Part shown: positions 45,701-57,196 of the stretch, in pieces | How positions within the stretch are numbered: the stretch's first letter is position 1 | Layout: every line of letters starts with the position of its first letter | Assembly (NCBI GenBank): GCA_036504035.1 | Contig: DASXVV010000006.1 | Span: forward strand, 504,793 to 568,792 | DNA: 64,000 nt | Direction: 5' to 3' | Source: Candidatus Deferrimicrobiaceae bacterium | Lineage (GTDB): Bacteria; Desulfobacterota; Deferrimicrobia; Deferrimicrobiales; Deferrimicrobiaceae | Notes under the pieces: model-generated | Seen by the model: the letters and a program-made list of their open reading frames with translations, nothing else | Database searches by the model: none | Told to the model about the DNA's origin: nothing | Made by a program: the position numbers and the translations under genes

Positions 45701-46399
45701 TCAGTAGCGCGGCCGCACCGCGTAGGGGATCGGGTCGTCGACGCCTGCCTCGGCGAACGAACGCAGCCGCAACGCGCACGAGTCGCAGGCGCCGCAGGCG
45801 GGCGCCTCGTCCTTGTAGCACGACCAGGTTGCCTCGAACGGGACGCCGAGCGACTTTCCCATCAGGATGATGTCTTTCTTCTTCAGGCCGATGAACGGGG
45901 TCTTGACGATGATGCCGCTGCCCGGCTTCGTGCCCTGCCGGATCGCCTGGTTCATCGCATCGTAGAAGGCGGGGCGGCAGTCGGGGTAGCCCGAGGAATC
46001 GGCCTCGACCGCCCCGACGTAGATGTTTTTCGCCCCGACCACCTCGGCCCACGAGACGGCGATGGCGATGAAGTGGGCGTTGCGGAACGGGACGTAGGTG
46101 ACGGGGATGCCGTCGTGATCGAGGTCTGCGGCCGGCACGTCGATGGCGGCGTCGGTCAGCGCGCTGCCCCCGATCCGGGCGAGGTGGGAGATGTCGACGA
46201 CGAGGCGGTCGTGTGGCGGCACGCCGAGATGGTCGCCGATCGCCTGGAAGCATGACAGCTCTTTCGCTTCGGTGCGCTGCCCGTAGTTGACGTGGAGGAG
46301 CGACAGGTCGGACTCGCGCTGCGCGAAGGCGGCCAGGACCGAACTGTCCATGCCCCCGCTGGCGAGGACGATGCCTTTCGGCTTGGGAAGAGGGTTCAT
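45701..46399 (-). CDS. queC: 7-cyano-7-deazaguanine synthase QueC
   Basis: Converts 7-carboxy-7-deazaguanine to preQ0 in queuosine synthesis; 232 residues from ATG 46399. The PP-loop motif LASGGMDSSVLAAF is near residue 13. GYPDCRPAFYDAMNQAIRQG is conserved. The C-terminal zinc site uses Cys residues in TWSCYKDEAPACGACDSCAL. An in-frame ATG at 46444 lies inside a hairpin and is unlikely. The pathway partner queE is 5.3 kb away. Confidence 0.95.
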   Translation of the reverse strand: MNPLPKPKGIVLASGGMDSSVLAAFAQRESDLSLLHVNYGQRTEAKELSCFQAIGDHLGVPPHDRLVVDISHLARIGGSALTDAAIDVPAADLDHDGIPVTYVPFRNAHFIAIAVSWAEVVGAKNIYVGAVEADSSGYPDCRPAFYDAMNQAIRQGTKPGSGIIVKTPFIGLKKKDIILMGKSLGVPFEATWSCYKDEAPACGACDSCALRLRSFAEAGVDDPIPYAVRPRY

Positions 46400-46412
46400 C
46401 CAGAGGATTTTA

Positions 46413-46446
46413 CCATGCCGGGCCCGGGTTTTCGGGCCCGGCATGG
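46413..46446. terminator. Perfect 14-base inverted repeat between the RCC1 gene and queC
   Basis: Arms 46413-46426 and 46433-46446 (CCATGCCGGGCCCG and its complement) enclose a six-base loop. It follows the minus-strand RCC1 gene by 22 bases. It lacks a good T run on the minus strand, so it is a probable rather than certain terminator. Confidence 0.6.
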
Positions 46447-46468
46447 TTATGCCGCGAACCGGGAAAGG

Positions 46469-47626
46469 TCAGTCTTGAGCCGCGAGCGCTCCGACCTTGA
46501 TGCGGACCGGGGCCAGGCGCCGTTCAACCGTGGCGTCGCCCAGTTGCCCCTTCGAATTGGAGCCCCAACCCCACAAGGAGCCGTCCTTGTCTTGTGCCAT
46601 CCCATGATCGACGCCGCCGACGATGGATACCACGTTGGACAGGCCGTGCACCTTCTCGGGGAAGGCGTTGCCGGCGCTCGTCTCGTTGCCGAGGCGGCCC
46701 CCCGCGCCCCAGGCATAGACGCAACCGTCTTTGCCGAGCGCCATGCCGTAGTCCCACCCCGCCGCGATCTCGGCGATTTCGGAAAGCGCGTGCACCTGGA
46801 CGGGGCGGCTCTGGTCATCGGTGGTTCCGTCGCCGAGCTGGGATTGCCCGTTCGTGCCCCAGGTCCAGACGGTTCCGTTCTTCTTGAGCGCCAGGTTATG
46901 GGAGCGTCCGGCCGAGATGTCGGTGACATCCGCGAGATCGGCCACGCGTACCGCGTTGAGGCGGTTCTCGACCGACCCGTCTCCCAGGCGTCCCCGGGTG
47001 TTATTGCCCCATGCCCAGACCGTGCCGTCGGACGTCAACGCCAGGCTGTGGTACTGGCCGCTCGAAACGTGGATCACGTCGGACAGCCCCTTGACCTGCA
47101 CGGGCGTGACCCGGTCGACCTCCGTGCCATCGCCGATCTGGCCGAAATGGTTCCGGCCCCAGGCCCAGACGGTCCCGTCCTTTTTCAGGGCGAGATTGTG
47201 GAGCAACCCGCTCGAGATGGCGACAACGTCGGTGAGCCCGGCGATCTGCACGGGGCTGATCCGGTCCTCGGTCGTCCCGTCGCCCAGCTGCCCGCGGTCA
47301 TTCGAGCCCCAGGCCCAGACTGTCCCGTCATTCTTCAGTGCGATGGTATGCGCGCGTCCCCCGGCGATCGATTTCACGTCGGTCATGGCGAGGCGTACGG
47401 GGGTGGTCCGGTCAATGCCCGTTCCGTCGCCGAGCTTGCCGTTGAAGTTGGCCCCCCACCCCCAGACCGAGCCGTCTTTCAACAGGGCAAATCCGGAGCG
47501 GAAGCCGACGCAGGCTGATGCCACGCCGGGCGTCTCCTCGGCGGAACACCGTATAGCCACAGGCAGGACCAAGGCAATGGACATCAACAGGGCGACGATC
47601 GGCACACAGGTGCGACGCTTGCTCAT
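46469..47626 (-). CDS. Secreted RCC1-repeat protein
   Basis: The 385-residue product from ATG 47626 (GGGGAGG upstream) has a signal peptide MSKRRTCVPIVALLMSIALV then LPVAIRCSAEE. It carries seven RCC1/BNR-like repeats of about 48 residues with the core G-(T/S)-V-W-(A/G)-W-G-x-N-x2-G-(Q/R)-(L/I)-G-D-G. Together they should close one seven-bladed propeller, probably displayed outside the inner membrane. Repeat 6 is degenerate (lacking GDG). Bacterial RCC1 proteins are mostly uncharacterised; binding of a partner protein is a reasonable guess. Confidence 0.9.
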   Translation of the reverse strand: MSKRRTCVPIVALLMSIALVLPVAIRCSAEETPGVASACVGFRSGFALLKDGSVWGWGANFNGKLGDGTGIDRTTPVRLAMTDVKSIAGGRAHTIALKNDGTVWAWGSNDRGQLGDGTTEDRISPVQIAGLTDVVAISSGLLHNLALKKDGTVWAWGRNHFGQIGDGTEVDRVTPVQVKGLSDVIHVSSGQYHSLALTSDGTVWAWGNNTRGRLGDGSVENRLNAVRVADLADVTDISAGRSHNLALKKNGTVWTWGTNGQSQLGDGTTDDQSRPVQVHALSEIAEIAAGWDYGMALGKDGCVYAWGAGGRLGNETSAGNAFPEKVHGLSNVVSIVGGVDHGMAQDKDGSLWGWGSNSKGQLGDATVERRLAPVRIKVGALAAQD

Positions 47627-47890
47627 GCATTTCCTCCCCGAGTCGTTTGTGATCACAACAGGAGAAATGGAGCATGATTCATACCGCCAGCCGGCTCTGC
47701 TAACTCATTGTTTTATTGATGTTTATTTGTTGGCCTCCTTTGGTCGGGGCAGTAGCCAGTCCCTACATTGGGAAAACATTTGCCGAGATACCGCACAATA
47801 ATATCCCGCGCTAACGGAAACGGCGCCCCGGAGGCAGGCCGGGGCGCCGTTTCGCTCTCGCGTCCCGCCGGAAGCCCGGCGGCGCGGAAC
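47627..47890. other. Intergenic region before the RCC1 gene
   Basis: 264 bases, visibly more AT-rich than most of the window around 47700-47815. It should hold the RCC1 gene's promoter on the minus strand and contains the inverted repeat at 47817-47853. No gene or other feature is visible. Confidence 0.5.
47817..47853 (-). terminator. Terminator-like 15-base inverted repeat
   Basis: GAAACGGCGCCCCGG (47817-47831) pairs perfectly with 47839-47853 around a seven-base loop. It follows the stop of the minus-strand gene ending at 47891. A weak T-rich tail on the minus strand makes a terminator likely. Confidence 0.75.
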
Positions 47891-48301
47891 TCAAAGTTTG
47901 ATGATCTGGGTGTGGCCCGGGGTTCCCGGTGCTCTTTTTGGGACGTACCAGGAGACGCCTGCCGCCATCTTCGAGACCTCGCCCGTGCTCAAGACCGACT
48001 TGGCCGTGAAGTAGACGGTCGTTCCCCGCGTCATGCCGGCAGTCGTCGGATCGAACGAGACCGTGGAAGCGCCGGTTCCGGTGGCCACGGGCTTCAGCGA
48101 GCCGGCCGTGAGGGTCGGGTCGGTCGTCCAGTAGACCGTGTAGGTGACGATTTTCCCGGTCTCGAAGGGCGTCCCGTCCGAGTAGGTCGTGACGGGGGTC
48201 ATGCTGACCTTGTACGTATCCGCGAAGGCGGGGACGGCGACAATCGTGAGCGCCAGCAGGACGAGGGCGGTCAGGGCGCGACGTTGGATGCAGCCGGACA
48301 T
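47891..48301 (-). CDS. Small exported beta-rich protein (fibronectin III-like)
   Basis: The 136-residue product has a signal peptide (ALTALVLLALTIVAVPAFA-DT). The mature part is a single beta-rich domain: YKVSMTPVTTYSDGTPFETG, KIVTYTVYWTTDPTLTAG and TTVYFTAKSVLSTGEVSKM, resembling a fibronectin type III fold. AAGGAG before ATG 48301 gives an 8-base spacing; an in-frame ATG at 48307 is too close to it. It is paired with the next gene, which carries a similar domain, in one minus-strand unit. Confidence 0.8.
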   Translation of the reverse strand: MSGCIQRRALTALVLLALTIVAVPAFADTYKVSMTPVTTYSDGTPFETGKIVTYTVYWTTDPTLTAGSLKPVATGTGASTVSFDPTTAGMTRGTTVYFTAKSVLSTGEVSKMAAGVSWYVPKRAPGTPGHTQIIKL

Positions 48302-48339
48302 GGTCATTCTCCTTCCAGGCGAGGCCATGGCGACGACGC

Positions 48340-48795
48340 TCAACCCAGGTCCCACTCGACGGGGGTCGAGAAGGAAGACACGAGGTTGTCGATCCCGACG
48401 GCGCGAACCGAGACGTAATAGGGCTTGCCGGGCTCGACCAGCGGGGCGATGTTGGTCAGGTTGAAGCTGCTGGTCGCCTTTTTGGTGCTCACGCCGTTGT
48501 GGTCGGTGTCGACCGTGACGGCCGCGACTGCGGCGACCGGGGCGTCGTTGTCGGTGAAGACCGGCGAGCTGCTGACGTAGATCTCGTAATAGGCCAGGTC
48601 GGTCTGCGGATTGAGCGGGGTGTTGTCGAAGTAGGAGGTCGGGGGCGTCCAGGCGATTGCCTCGGCCACGGGAGCAGGTCCTGCGGCGGAATCCGCTGCG
48701 GCTCCGCCGCCGCTGCCGCAACCGCCGGCGAGCGCCGCCAGCGCCAGGAGGGCTGCTGCTGCGAAGGTCGTCCGGCTGTTCCTCCAATGTAACAT
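48340..48795 (-). CDS. Lipoprotein with fibronectin III-like domain
   Basis: The 151-residue product has a lipoprotein signal (TFAAAALLALAALAGGC) and a Gly/Ala spacer. It then has a domain with WTPPTSYFDNTPLNPQTDLA, YYEIYVSSSPVFTDNDAPVA and KPYYVSVRAVGIDNLVSSFS, the strand pattern of fibronectin III modules. The ATG at 48795 is preceded by GGGGC. It lies 38 bases upstream of the exported protein gene on the same strand, so both probably go to the cell envelope together. Function unknown. Confidence 0.82.
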   Translation of the reverse strand: MLHWRNSRTTFAAAALLALAALAGGCGSGGGAAADSAAGPAPVAEAIAWTPPTSYFDNTPLNPQTDLAYYEIYVSSSPVFTDNDAPVAAVAAVTVDTDHNGVSTKKATSSFNLTNIAPLVEPGKPYYVSVRAVGIDNLVSSFSTPVEWDLG

Positions 48796-49105
48796 GGTGT
48801 TGCCCCTTTCGGTCCATCGATCTTCGTTCCTGCGCCCGAAGGGAACTTCACGGGGCGTGCCACGGAGGCGCCCTGACCCGGGGCAAAGTCTTATCACCAT
48901 AACCAGTCGGAATCATTGTGCTATTTTGTTAGCAAGGGAAGGTGTCGCCAGCGGGGCGCTCTGCCGTGCGCAGGTCCGGTTTCAATTAGGGAACCGTAAA
49001 ACTCAGGATTGTAATCGCGCCGGGGACATGTAAGGAAAGTTGGCAGAGGAAGATGGCGCGAACGGGTGGTATCATATTCTACTATTTTTCCTGGGGAGCG
49101 TAACG
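48796..49105. other. Divergent intergenic region before dapL
   Basis: 310 bases between the divergent lipoprotein gene and dapL. It includes AT-rich patches at 48895-48935 and 49070-49092 that probably carry promoters for both directions. GGGGAG at 49093-49098 is the dapL ribosome binding site. No gene or riboswitch-like element is evident to me. Confidence 0.5.
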
Positions 49106-50344
49106 ATGGCGCTGGCCAACGAGCATTACCTGAAACTGAAGGCAGGGTATCTTTTCCCCGAGATCGGCCGCCGGGTACGCACGTTCGCGGAAAGCCACCC
49201 GCAGGCGAAGGTGATCCGCCTGGGCATCGGCGACGTGACGCGAGCGCTGCCGCCCGCCATCCTCAAGGCGTTCCACGACGCGGTCGACGAGCTGGGCGTC
49301 GAGAAGTCGTTCATGGGATACGGCCCCGAGCAGGGCTACGAGTTCCTGATCGACACGATCATCGAGAAGTCGTACAAGCCGCTGGGCGTCTCGCTCAAGA
49401 CGAGCGAGCTGTTCATCTCCGATGGCTCCAAGTGCGACACCGCGAACATCCTCGACATCTTTTCGCTCGACAACACGGTCGCCATCGGCGACCCCGTCTA
49501 CCCCGTCTACAACGACACCAACGTGATGATCGGCCGCACCGGCGAGGCCGACGAGAAGGGTTACTACAAGGGCCTCGTCTACATGCCGTGCACCGAGGAA
49601 AACGGCTTCTTCCCCGCCTACCCGTCGGCAAAGGTCGACATCATCTACCTCTGCTTCCCCAACAACCCGACCGGCGCGACGGCGACGAAGGCGCAGCTCC
49701 AGGGCTGGGTCGACTACGCGCTCGCGAACGATTCGATCCTCTTCTTCGACGCGGCATACGAGGCGTTCATCACCGATCCGTCCATCCCGCATTCGATCTA
49801 CGAGATCGAGGGTGCGAAGCGGTGCGCGATCGAGTTCCGCTCGTTCTCGAAGACGGCCGGCTTCACCGGCGTCCGCTGCGCGCTGACCGTGGTGCCCGAG
49901 GCGCTGGTCGCGAAGACGAAGGACGGCGGTGCCGTCGCGCTCAACAAGCTGTGGAACCGCCGGCAGACGACCAAGTTCAACGGCGTCTCCTATCCCGTCC
50001 AGAAAGCGGCCGCGGCGGTTTACTCCGACGAGGGCTGGAAGCAGACGAGGGAGATCATCGGCTATTACATGGAGAACGCCCGCATCATCCGCGAAGGGCT
50101 GGCCGGGGCGGGACTCACCGTGTTCGGCGGCGTCAACGCCCCCTACATCTGGCTGAAGACGCCGGGAGGGCTCACGTCGTGGGACTTCTTCGACAAGCTT
50201 CTGACCGAATGCAACGTGGTCGGCACGCCGGGCAGCGGCTTCGGCCCGAGCGGCGAGGGATACTTCCGGCTGTCGGCGTTCGGCAACCGCGACAACGTGA
50301 TCGAGGCGGTCGAGCGGATCCGGAAGAACCTGAAGCAGGGATGA
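49106..50344 (+). CDS. dapL: LL-diaminopimelate aminotransferase
   Basis: Class I PLP aminotransferase that converts tetrahydrodipicolinate directly to LL-diaminopimelate in lysine and peptidoglycan synthesis. It has 412 residues, the family's usual length. It begins [20 protein letters not shown], contains [31 protein letters not shown] and [16 protein letters not shown], and the PLP-binding Lys249 is in [14 protein letters not shown]. DapL replaces the succinylase route in plants, chlamydiae and several anaerobic bacteria. Confidence 0.97.
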   Translation: MALANEHYLKLKAGYLFPEIGRRVRTFAESHPQAKVIRLGIGDVTRALPPAILKAFHDAVDELGVEKSFMGYGPEQGYEFLIDTIIEKSYKPLGVSLKTSELFISDGSKCDTANILDIFSLDNTVAIGDPVYPVYNDTNVMIGRTGEADEKGYYKGLVYMPCTEENGFFPAYPSAKVDIIYLCFPNNPTGATATKAQLQGWVDYALANDSILFFDAAYEAFITDPSIPHSIYEIEGAKRCAIEFRSFSKTAGFTGVRCALTVVPEALVAKTKDGGAVALNKLWNRRQTTKFNGVSYPVQKAAAAVYSDEGWKQTREIIGYYMENARIIREGLAGAGLTVFGGVNAPYIWLKTPGGLTSWDFFDKLLTECNVVGTPGSGFGPSGEGYFRLSAFGNRDNVIEAVERIRKNLKQG

Positions 50345-50377
50345 CGGGAAAATAGAAGACAGGAGAGGACGAAGGGC

Positions 50378-51682
50378 ATGCGCAAGCACCTGGTGCTCCC
50401 GGGTTCGGGGGGGATGGACTACGAGATCCGCAACATCGTCAACGTGGCGGAGAGGTTGCAGAAGCACGGCGTCAAGATCCAGTGGGAGAACATCGGCGAC
50501 CCGATCGTCAAGGGCGAGGTGATCCCGGCCTGGATGAAGGAGATCGTCGCCAGGGCGGCGATGCAGAACGAGACGTGGGGCTACTGCCCGACGCGCGGGG
50601 TGCTCGAGACGCGCGAGTTCATCTGCGAGACGACCAACCGGCGCGGCGGCGCGCAGATCACGCCCGACGACGTCATCTTCTTCAACGGGCTGGGCGACGC
50701 GATCGCCAAGGTCTACGGGTCCTTGCGGGCGCCGGCCCGGGTCCTCGTGCCCTCCCCGACCTACACGACCCACTCGCTCGGCGAGGCGTTCCACGCGCAC
50801 GCCTCCCCCATCGCCTTCCCGCTCGACCCGGCCAACCGCTGGTACCCCGACATGGAGGCGTTGCGCAACTACGCGCGCTACAACCCCCAGGTCATCGGGA
50901 TCATGATCATCAATCCCGACAACCCCACGGGCATGGTCTATCCGGCCGAGACGCTGCGCGAGATCGTGGCGGTGTGCCGCGAGCACGACCTGTTCCTCGT
51001 CGCCGACGAGGTCTACAACAACATCGTCTACAACGGCGAGAAGACGGTGCCGATCTCCGACGTCGTGGGCGACCTGCCGTCGATCGCGCTCAAGGGAATC
51101 TCCAAGGAGCTGCCCTGGCCCGGCTCCCGCTGCGGCTGGATCGAGGTCTACAACTACGGCCGCGACGAGCATTTCCAGCATTACATCGACACGATCCTGT
51201 CCTCGAAGATGAACGAGGTGTGCTCGACCTCGCTGCCGCAGACGGTGATCCCCGAGATCATGCGCCACCCGCAGTACCGGCCTTATCTTGCCGAGCGGAT
51301 CGCCTGCTACGAGCGCAACAGCAACATCACCTACGATTTCCTCAAGACGGTGCCTGGGCTCGTGGTCAACCGCACCAACGGCGCCTTCTACATGGCCGTG
51401 TCGTTCGAGGAGGGCCTGCTGAACGGCAAGCAGTCGCTGCCGATCGACAATCCCGAGGTGCGTTCGCTGGTCGAGGGGCTGGTCAACGCGCCGGGCGTCT
51501 CGCCCGACAAGCGGTTCGTTTACTACATGCTCGCGAGCACGGGCATCTGCGTGGTGCCGCTCTCCTCGTTCAACACGGGGCTGCAGGGCTTCCGGGTGAC
51601 GCTGCTCGAGAAGGATGAGAAGGCGTGCATGCGGATCTACGAGACGCTGGCGGCCAAGATCAAGGAATACCTGGCGTCGTAA
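50378..51682 (+). CDS. Pyridoxal-phosphate-dependent aminotransferase, fold type I
   Basis: The 434-residue product has the features of class I/II aminotransferases: MIINPDNPTGMVYPAETLRE, VADEVYNNIVYNG, and the PLP-Lys in ALKGISKELPWPGSRCGW. It lies 33 bases after dapL and may be co-transcribed. It might act on aspartate, alanine or a related amino acid; the sequence does not settle the donor or acceptor. Confidence 0.9.
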   Translation: MRKHLVLPGSGGMDYEIRNIVNVAERLQKHGVKIQWENIGDPIVKGEVIPAWMKEIVARAAMQNETWGYCPTRGVLETREFICETTNRRGGAQITPDDVIFFNGLGDAIAKVYGSLRAPARVLVPSPTYTTHSLGEAFHAHASPIAFPLDPANRWYPDMEALRNYARYNPQVIGIMIINPDNPTGMVYPAETLREIVAVCREHDLFLVADEVYNNIVYNGEKTVPISDVVGDLPSIALKGISKELPWPGSRCGWIEVYNYGRDEHFQHYIDTILSSKMNEVCSTSLPQTVIPEIMRHPQYRPYLAERIACYERNSNITYDFLKTVPGLVVNRTNGAFYMAVSFEEGLLNGKQSLPIDNPEVRSLVEGLVNAPGVSPDKRFVYYMLASTGICVVPLSSFNTGLQGFRVTLLEKDEKACMRIYETLAAKIKEYLAS

Positions 51683-51698
51683 AGCGGGAGGGCGGGCG

Positions 51699-52337
51699 TC
51701 AGACCCCGCGCCTGGCGGGATCCCAGACGACCTTGTGCAGCTGGATCTGGAAGCGGGCGTCGAGCGCGTCCGAGACGATCCAGCCGGCGAGCCGGTCGGG
51801 CGGCATGAGGCCGAACGCCGGCGAGAGGAGCGGCTGGAACTCGCGCCCGGGCCGATACCGGGCGATCACGTCCTTCGCGTAGGCGTAGTCCTCCGCGTCG
51901 GCGATGACGAACTTCACCTCGTCCTGCGGCGTGAGCGCTTCGAAATTCTCCCAAATCATCTTTCCGGCTTCCCCCGACGACGGGCACTTCACGTCCATGA
52001 TCTTGACGGCGCGCGGGTCGAGCGACGCGAGCGGCACGGCGCCGTTGGTCTCGACGAGGACGGCGTACCCGTGGTCGAGCAGCGCCCGCACGAGGCCGAA
52101 CGCCTCGGGCTGGAGCAGCGGCTCCCCGCCGGTGACCGCCACGCGCGGCACGGCGAATGCCGCGACCTGGACGAGGATTTCCTCGATCGAGGCCTCGTCG
52201 CCGCCCTCGTAGGCATAGGCCGTGTCGCAGTACCGGCAGCGCAGGTTGCAGCCGGTCAGCCGGACGAAGACGAAGGGCAATCCCGCGTGCGACGATTCCC
52301 CCTGGATGCTGGCGAAGATTTCGGTGATCCGGAGCAT
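51699..52337 (-). CDS. queE: 7-carboxy-7-deazaguanine synthase QueE
   Basis: Radical SAM enzyme that makes 7-carboxy-7-deazaguanine in queuosine synthesis; 212 residues. The start is MLRITEIFASIQGESSHAGL, with the radical SAM cluster CNLRCRYCDT (C-x3-C-x2-C). VAVTGGEPLLQPEAFGLVRA and VETNGAVPL follow. It converges on the aminotransferase gene. It supplies the QueC substrate. Confidence 0.95.
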   Translation of the reverse strand: MLRITEIFASIQGESSHAGLPFVFVRLTGCNLRCRYCDTAYAYEGGDEASIEEILVQVAAFAVPRVAVTGGEPLLQPEAFGLVRALLDHGYAVLVETNGAVPLASLDPRAVKIMDVKCPSSGEAGKMIWENFEALTPQDEVKFVIADAEDYAYAKDVIARYRPGREFQPLLSPAFGLMPPDRLAGWIVSDALDARFQIQLHKVVWDPARRGV

Positions 52338-52395
52338 GGGATCATTCTATCCGCTTCCGGTTGATCCTGCCCCGCCCGTGTGTTGAAATGGCGCG

Positions 52396-55170
<2,775 letters not shown>

Positions 55171-55180
55171 TCGCCGCACC

Positions 55181-55504
55181 ATGCGCGGCATCCTCTTCCT
55201 CATCGTCCTGATCCTCGGCCTGGTGGCGTTGTTCACGTTCCAGAATGCCGCCCTCGTCGAAGTCCGTTTCCTCTGGTTCGGCTGGACGGCGCAGCTCCTC
55301 GGCGTGATCGCGGCCTCTTTCGCCGCAGGCGCGGTGGCCGGCTTCCTCGCCGGGGTCCCCGCCTCGTGGGCGAAATCCCGCCGCATTCGCGATCTAGAGC
55401 GGGAGGCCGCCGAACGCGCGTCGATGGCTCCCGTCGTTCCGCAGCCGCCCACGGCTTCCGAAAAGCCCATCGCCCCCCAATCTTCCGGTCCGGAGTCCAA
55501 ATGA
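55181..55504 (+). CDS. LapA-domain membrane protein
   Basis: The 107-residue product has two N-terminal hydrophobic segments (LFLIVLILGLVALFTFQNAA and LLGVIAASFAAGAVAGFLAG) with VEVRFLWFGW between them, matching the LapA (DUF1049) domain. LapA proteins help assemble LPS in enteric bacteria. A charged Pro/Ser-rich tail follows. It begins 10 bases after the histidine kinase stop and overlaps the next gene by 4 bases. Confidence 0.88.
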   Translation: MRGILFLIVLILGLVALFTFQNAALVEVRFLWFGWTAQLLGVIAASFAAGAVAGFLAGVPASWAKSRRIRDLEREAAERASMAPVVPQPPTASEKPIAPQSSGPESK

Positions 55505-55767
55505 CGTTCCCCGAAGCATCCGGCGTCGAGCGCAAGCTGCTCGCCTGCCTTCTGCAGTTCTACCGCAACATCGGCCCCGGCGCGACGCCCGCGATCAAGG
55601 GGCTGGGCGACGAGGCCGGGCTCGAGCCGTGGGATCTCGACGAGGCGGTCAAGGGGCTGCGCGCGAAGGGACTGATCGAATACTGGCCGCTCCAGCCGGC
55701 GGTCCGTCTGACGCCTGAAGGGCTCGCGCTGTCGCTCGCGCTCGAAGGCGGCGACGGCACGGATTGA
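55501..55767 (+). CDS. Small winged-helix-like protein
   Basis: The 88-residue product has a compact helical pattern (ERKLLACLLQFYRNIGPGAT, DLDEAVKGLRAKGLIEYWPL) ending in a short beta segment (AVRLTPEGLALS), as in winged-helix DNA-binding folds. No family is recognised. ATG 55501 overlaps the LapA-domain gene by 4 bases. It could be a regulator or simply a small conserved protein; its function is inferred from shape only. Confidence 0.72.
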   Translation: MTFPEASGVERKLLACLLQFYRNIGPGATPAIKGLGDEAGLEPWDLDEAVKGLRAKGLIEYWPLQPAVRLTPEGLALSLALEGGDGTD

Positions 55768-55775
55768 GGGCCACG

Positions 55776-56474
55776 ATGCCGGGGAAGGGCGTTCCCCGCC
55801 CGGAACGGCTCCCCCTCGTCTCGGACCGATTGGCGAAGGCCTACGGCCGGCCCGGGCTGTGCGCCCACATCACCGAGGGCGTCGATAATCTCGTCCTGAC
55901 GATCCTCTCCCAGAACACCACCGACCGGAACCGCGACCTTGCATACGACCGCCTCATGACCCGCTTCGGCTCGCTCGAGGCGCTGGCCGCTGCGGAGGTC
56001 GCCGACGTCGAGGCGGCGATCCGGGTCGGCGGGCTCGCGAAGGCGAAGGCCGGGGCGATTCTCTCGGCGCTGCGCAGAATCCGGGAAGAGCGGGGCGGGT
56101 TCACGCTCGATTTCCTCGCGTCGATGCCGCTTCCGGCCGCACGCGACTACCTGACCTCCTTCCGGGGCGTGGGGGTCAAGACCGCGAACATCCTGCTCCT
56201 CTTCTCCTTCGGGATGCCCGCGTTTCCGGTCGACACGCACATCCTCCGCGTCGCGAAAAGGCTGGGGCTGGTCGCCAATGACGCCGACCTCGCCCACGCC
56301 GCGTTGGCGCTCGAGCCGCACGTTCCGTCCGGCGAGGGCGTCCCGCTCCACCTGAACCTGATCCGGATCGGGCGGGAGCTGTGCAAGCCGCGCGCGCCGC
56401 ACTGTCCCGAATGCCCGCTGTGCCCGGACTGCCCGACCGGGCAAAAAATCATCAATGGAGCCCTTGTCCTGTGA
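55776..56474 (+). CDS. nth: Endonuclease III-family DNA glycosylase
   Basis: Base-excision repair enzyme for oxidised pyrimidines; 232 residues. The helix-hairpin-helix is in SFRGVGVKTANILLLFSFGM (the Lys of GVGVKTA is the catalytic residue) and the catalytic Asp in FPVDTHILRVAKRLG. The 4Fe-4S cluster uses C-x6-C-x2-C-x5-C near the end (CKPRAPHCPECPLCPDC). ATG 55776 was chosen over TTG 55764, having GAGGG about six bases upstream. It overlaps plsC by 4 bases. Confidence 0.94.
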   Translation: MPGKGVPRPERLPLVSDRLAKAYGRPGLCAHITEGVDNLVLTILSQNTTDRNRDLAYDRLMTRFGSLEALAAAEVADVEAAIRVGGLAKAKAGAILSALRRIREERGGFTLDFLASMPLPAARDYLTSFRGVGVKTANILLLFSFGMPAFPVDTHILRVAKRLGLVANDADLAHAALALEPHVPSGEGVPLHLNLIRIGRELCKPRAPHCPECPLCPDCPTGQKIINGALVL

Positions 56475-57196
56475 GCCCGCTCAACGTCCTGCAATTCGCC
56501 GCGATGGGTCTCATGACCGTGCTGATCGGCGTTCCTGCCGTGCTGATCGGTCTCCTGATCCCCGGCCGTTCGCGCAAGGGCCGCTTCTTCCGCTACGTCG
56601 CGAAGGCTTATTGCGGGCTCTCGCTTCCCTTGTTCCGGATCCGTGTGCGGGCGACGGGCCTCGAGAACATCGATCCCGCGAAGCCGTACGTGTTCATGGC
56701 CAACCACATCAGCCATGCCGATGCGCCGGCGCTGGCCGTCATCCTTCCGCAGCCGATCCACTGGGTGTTCAAGAAGGAGCTGGGCGCGATCCCGTTCTTC
56801 GGCTGGGCGCTGCGGGCGGGGGGGCAGATCATGGTCGACCGGGCAGACCGGCAGCAGGCGGCGGGGGCGCTCCGGAAGGCGCTCGAGGGGCTGTCGGGCA
56901 ACAATTCGATCATGATCTATCCGGAAGGGACGCGGAGCCGCGACGGGCGGCTTCTGCCGCTCAAAAAAGGGGGATTCCGAATTGCGGTGCAGTCGGGAAT
57001 CCCGATCGTGCCGGTGCGCGTCTCGGGCACGCGCGAGATCGTGGCGGCCGATTCGCTCCGGGTCATCGGCGGGACCGCCTTCATCGAGATCCTGCCGCCG
57101 ATCTCCGCCGATGGGAAGACGCCGGCCGACATCCCCGAGCTGATGGCCGCCGTGCGCGCGGCGCTCAGCCCTTCCGGCGGGCCAGCCCCGGAATGA
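56471..57196 (+). CDS. plsC: 1-acyl-sn-glycerol-3-phosphate acyltransferase
   Basis: Adds the second acyl chain in phosphatidic acid synthesis; 241 residues. It has an N-terminal membrane segment (AAMGLMTVLIGVPAVLIGLL), the catalytic motif NHISHADAPAL (NHx4D) and the acyl-acceptor motif YPEGTRSRDG. The GTG start at 56471 overlaps nth by 4 bases. Its 3' end overlaps the convergent MFS gene by 32 bases. Confidence 0.94.
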   Translation: MSPLNVLQFAAMGLMTVLIGVPAVLIGLLIPGRSRKGRFFRYVAKAYCGLSLPLFRIRVRATGLENIDPAKPYVFMANHISHADAPALAVILPQPIHWVFKKELGAIPFFGWALRAGGQIMVDRADRQQAAGALRKALEGLSGNNSIMIYPEGTRSRDGRLLPLKKGGFRIAVQSGIPIVPVRVSGTREIVAADSLRVIGGTAFIEILPPISADGKTPADIPELMAAVRAALSPSGGPAPE

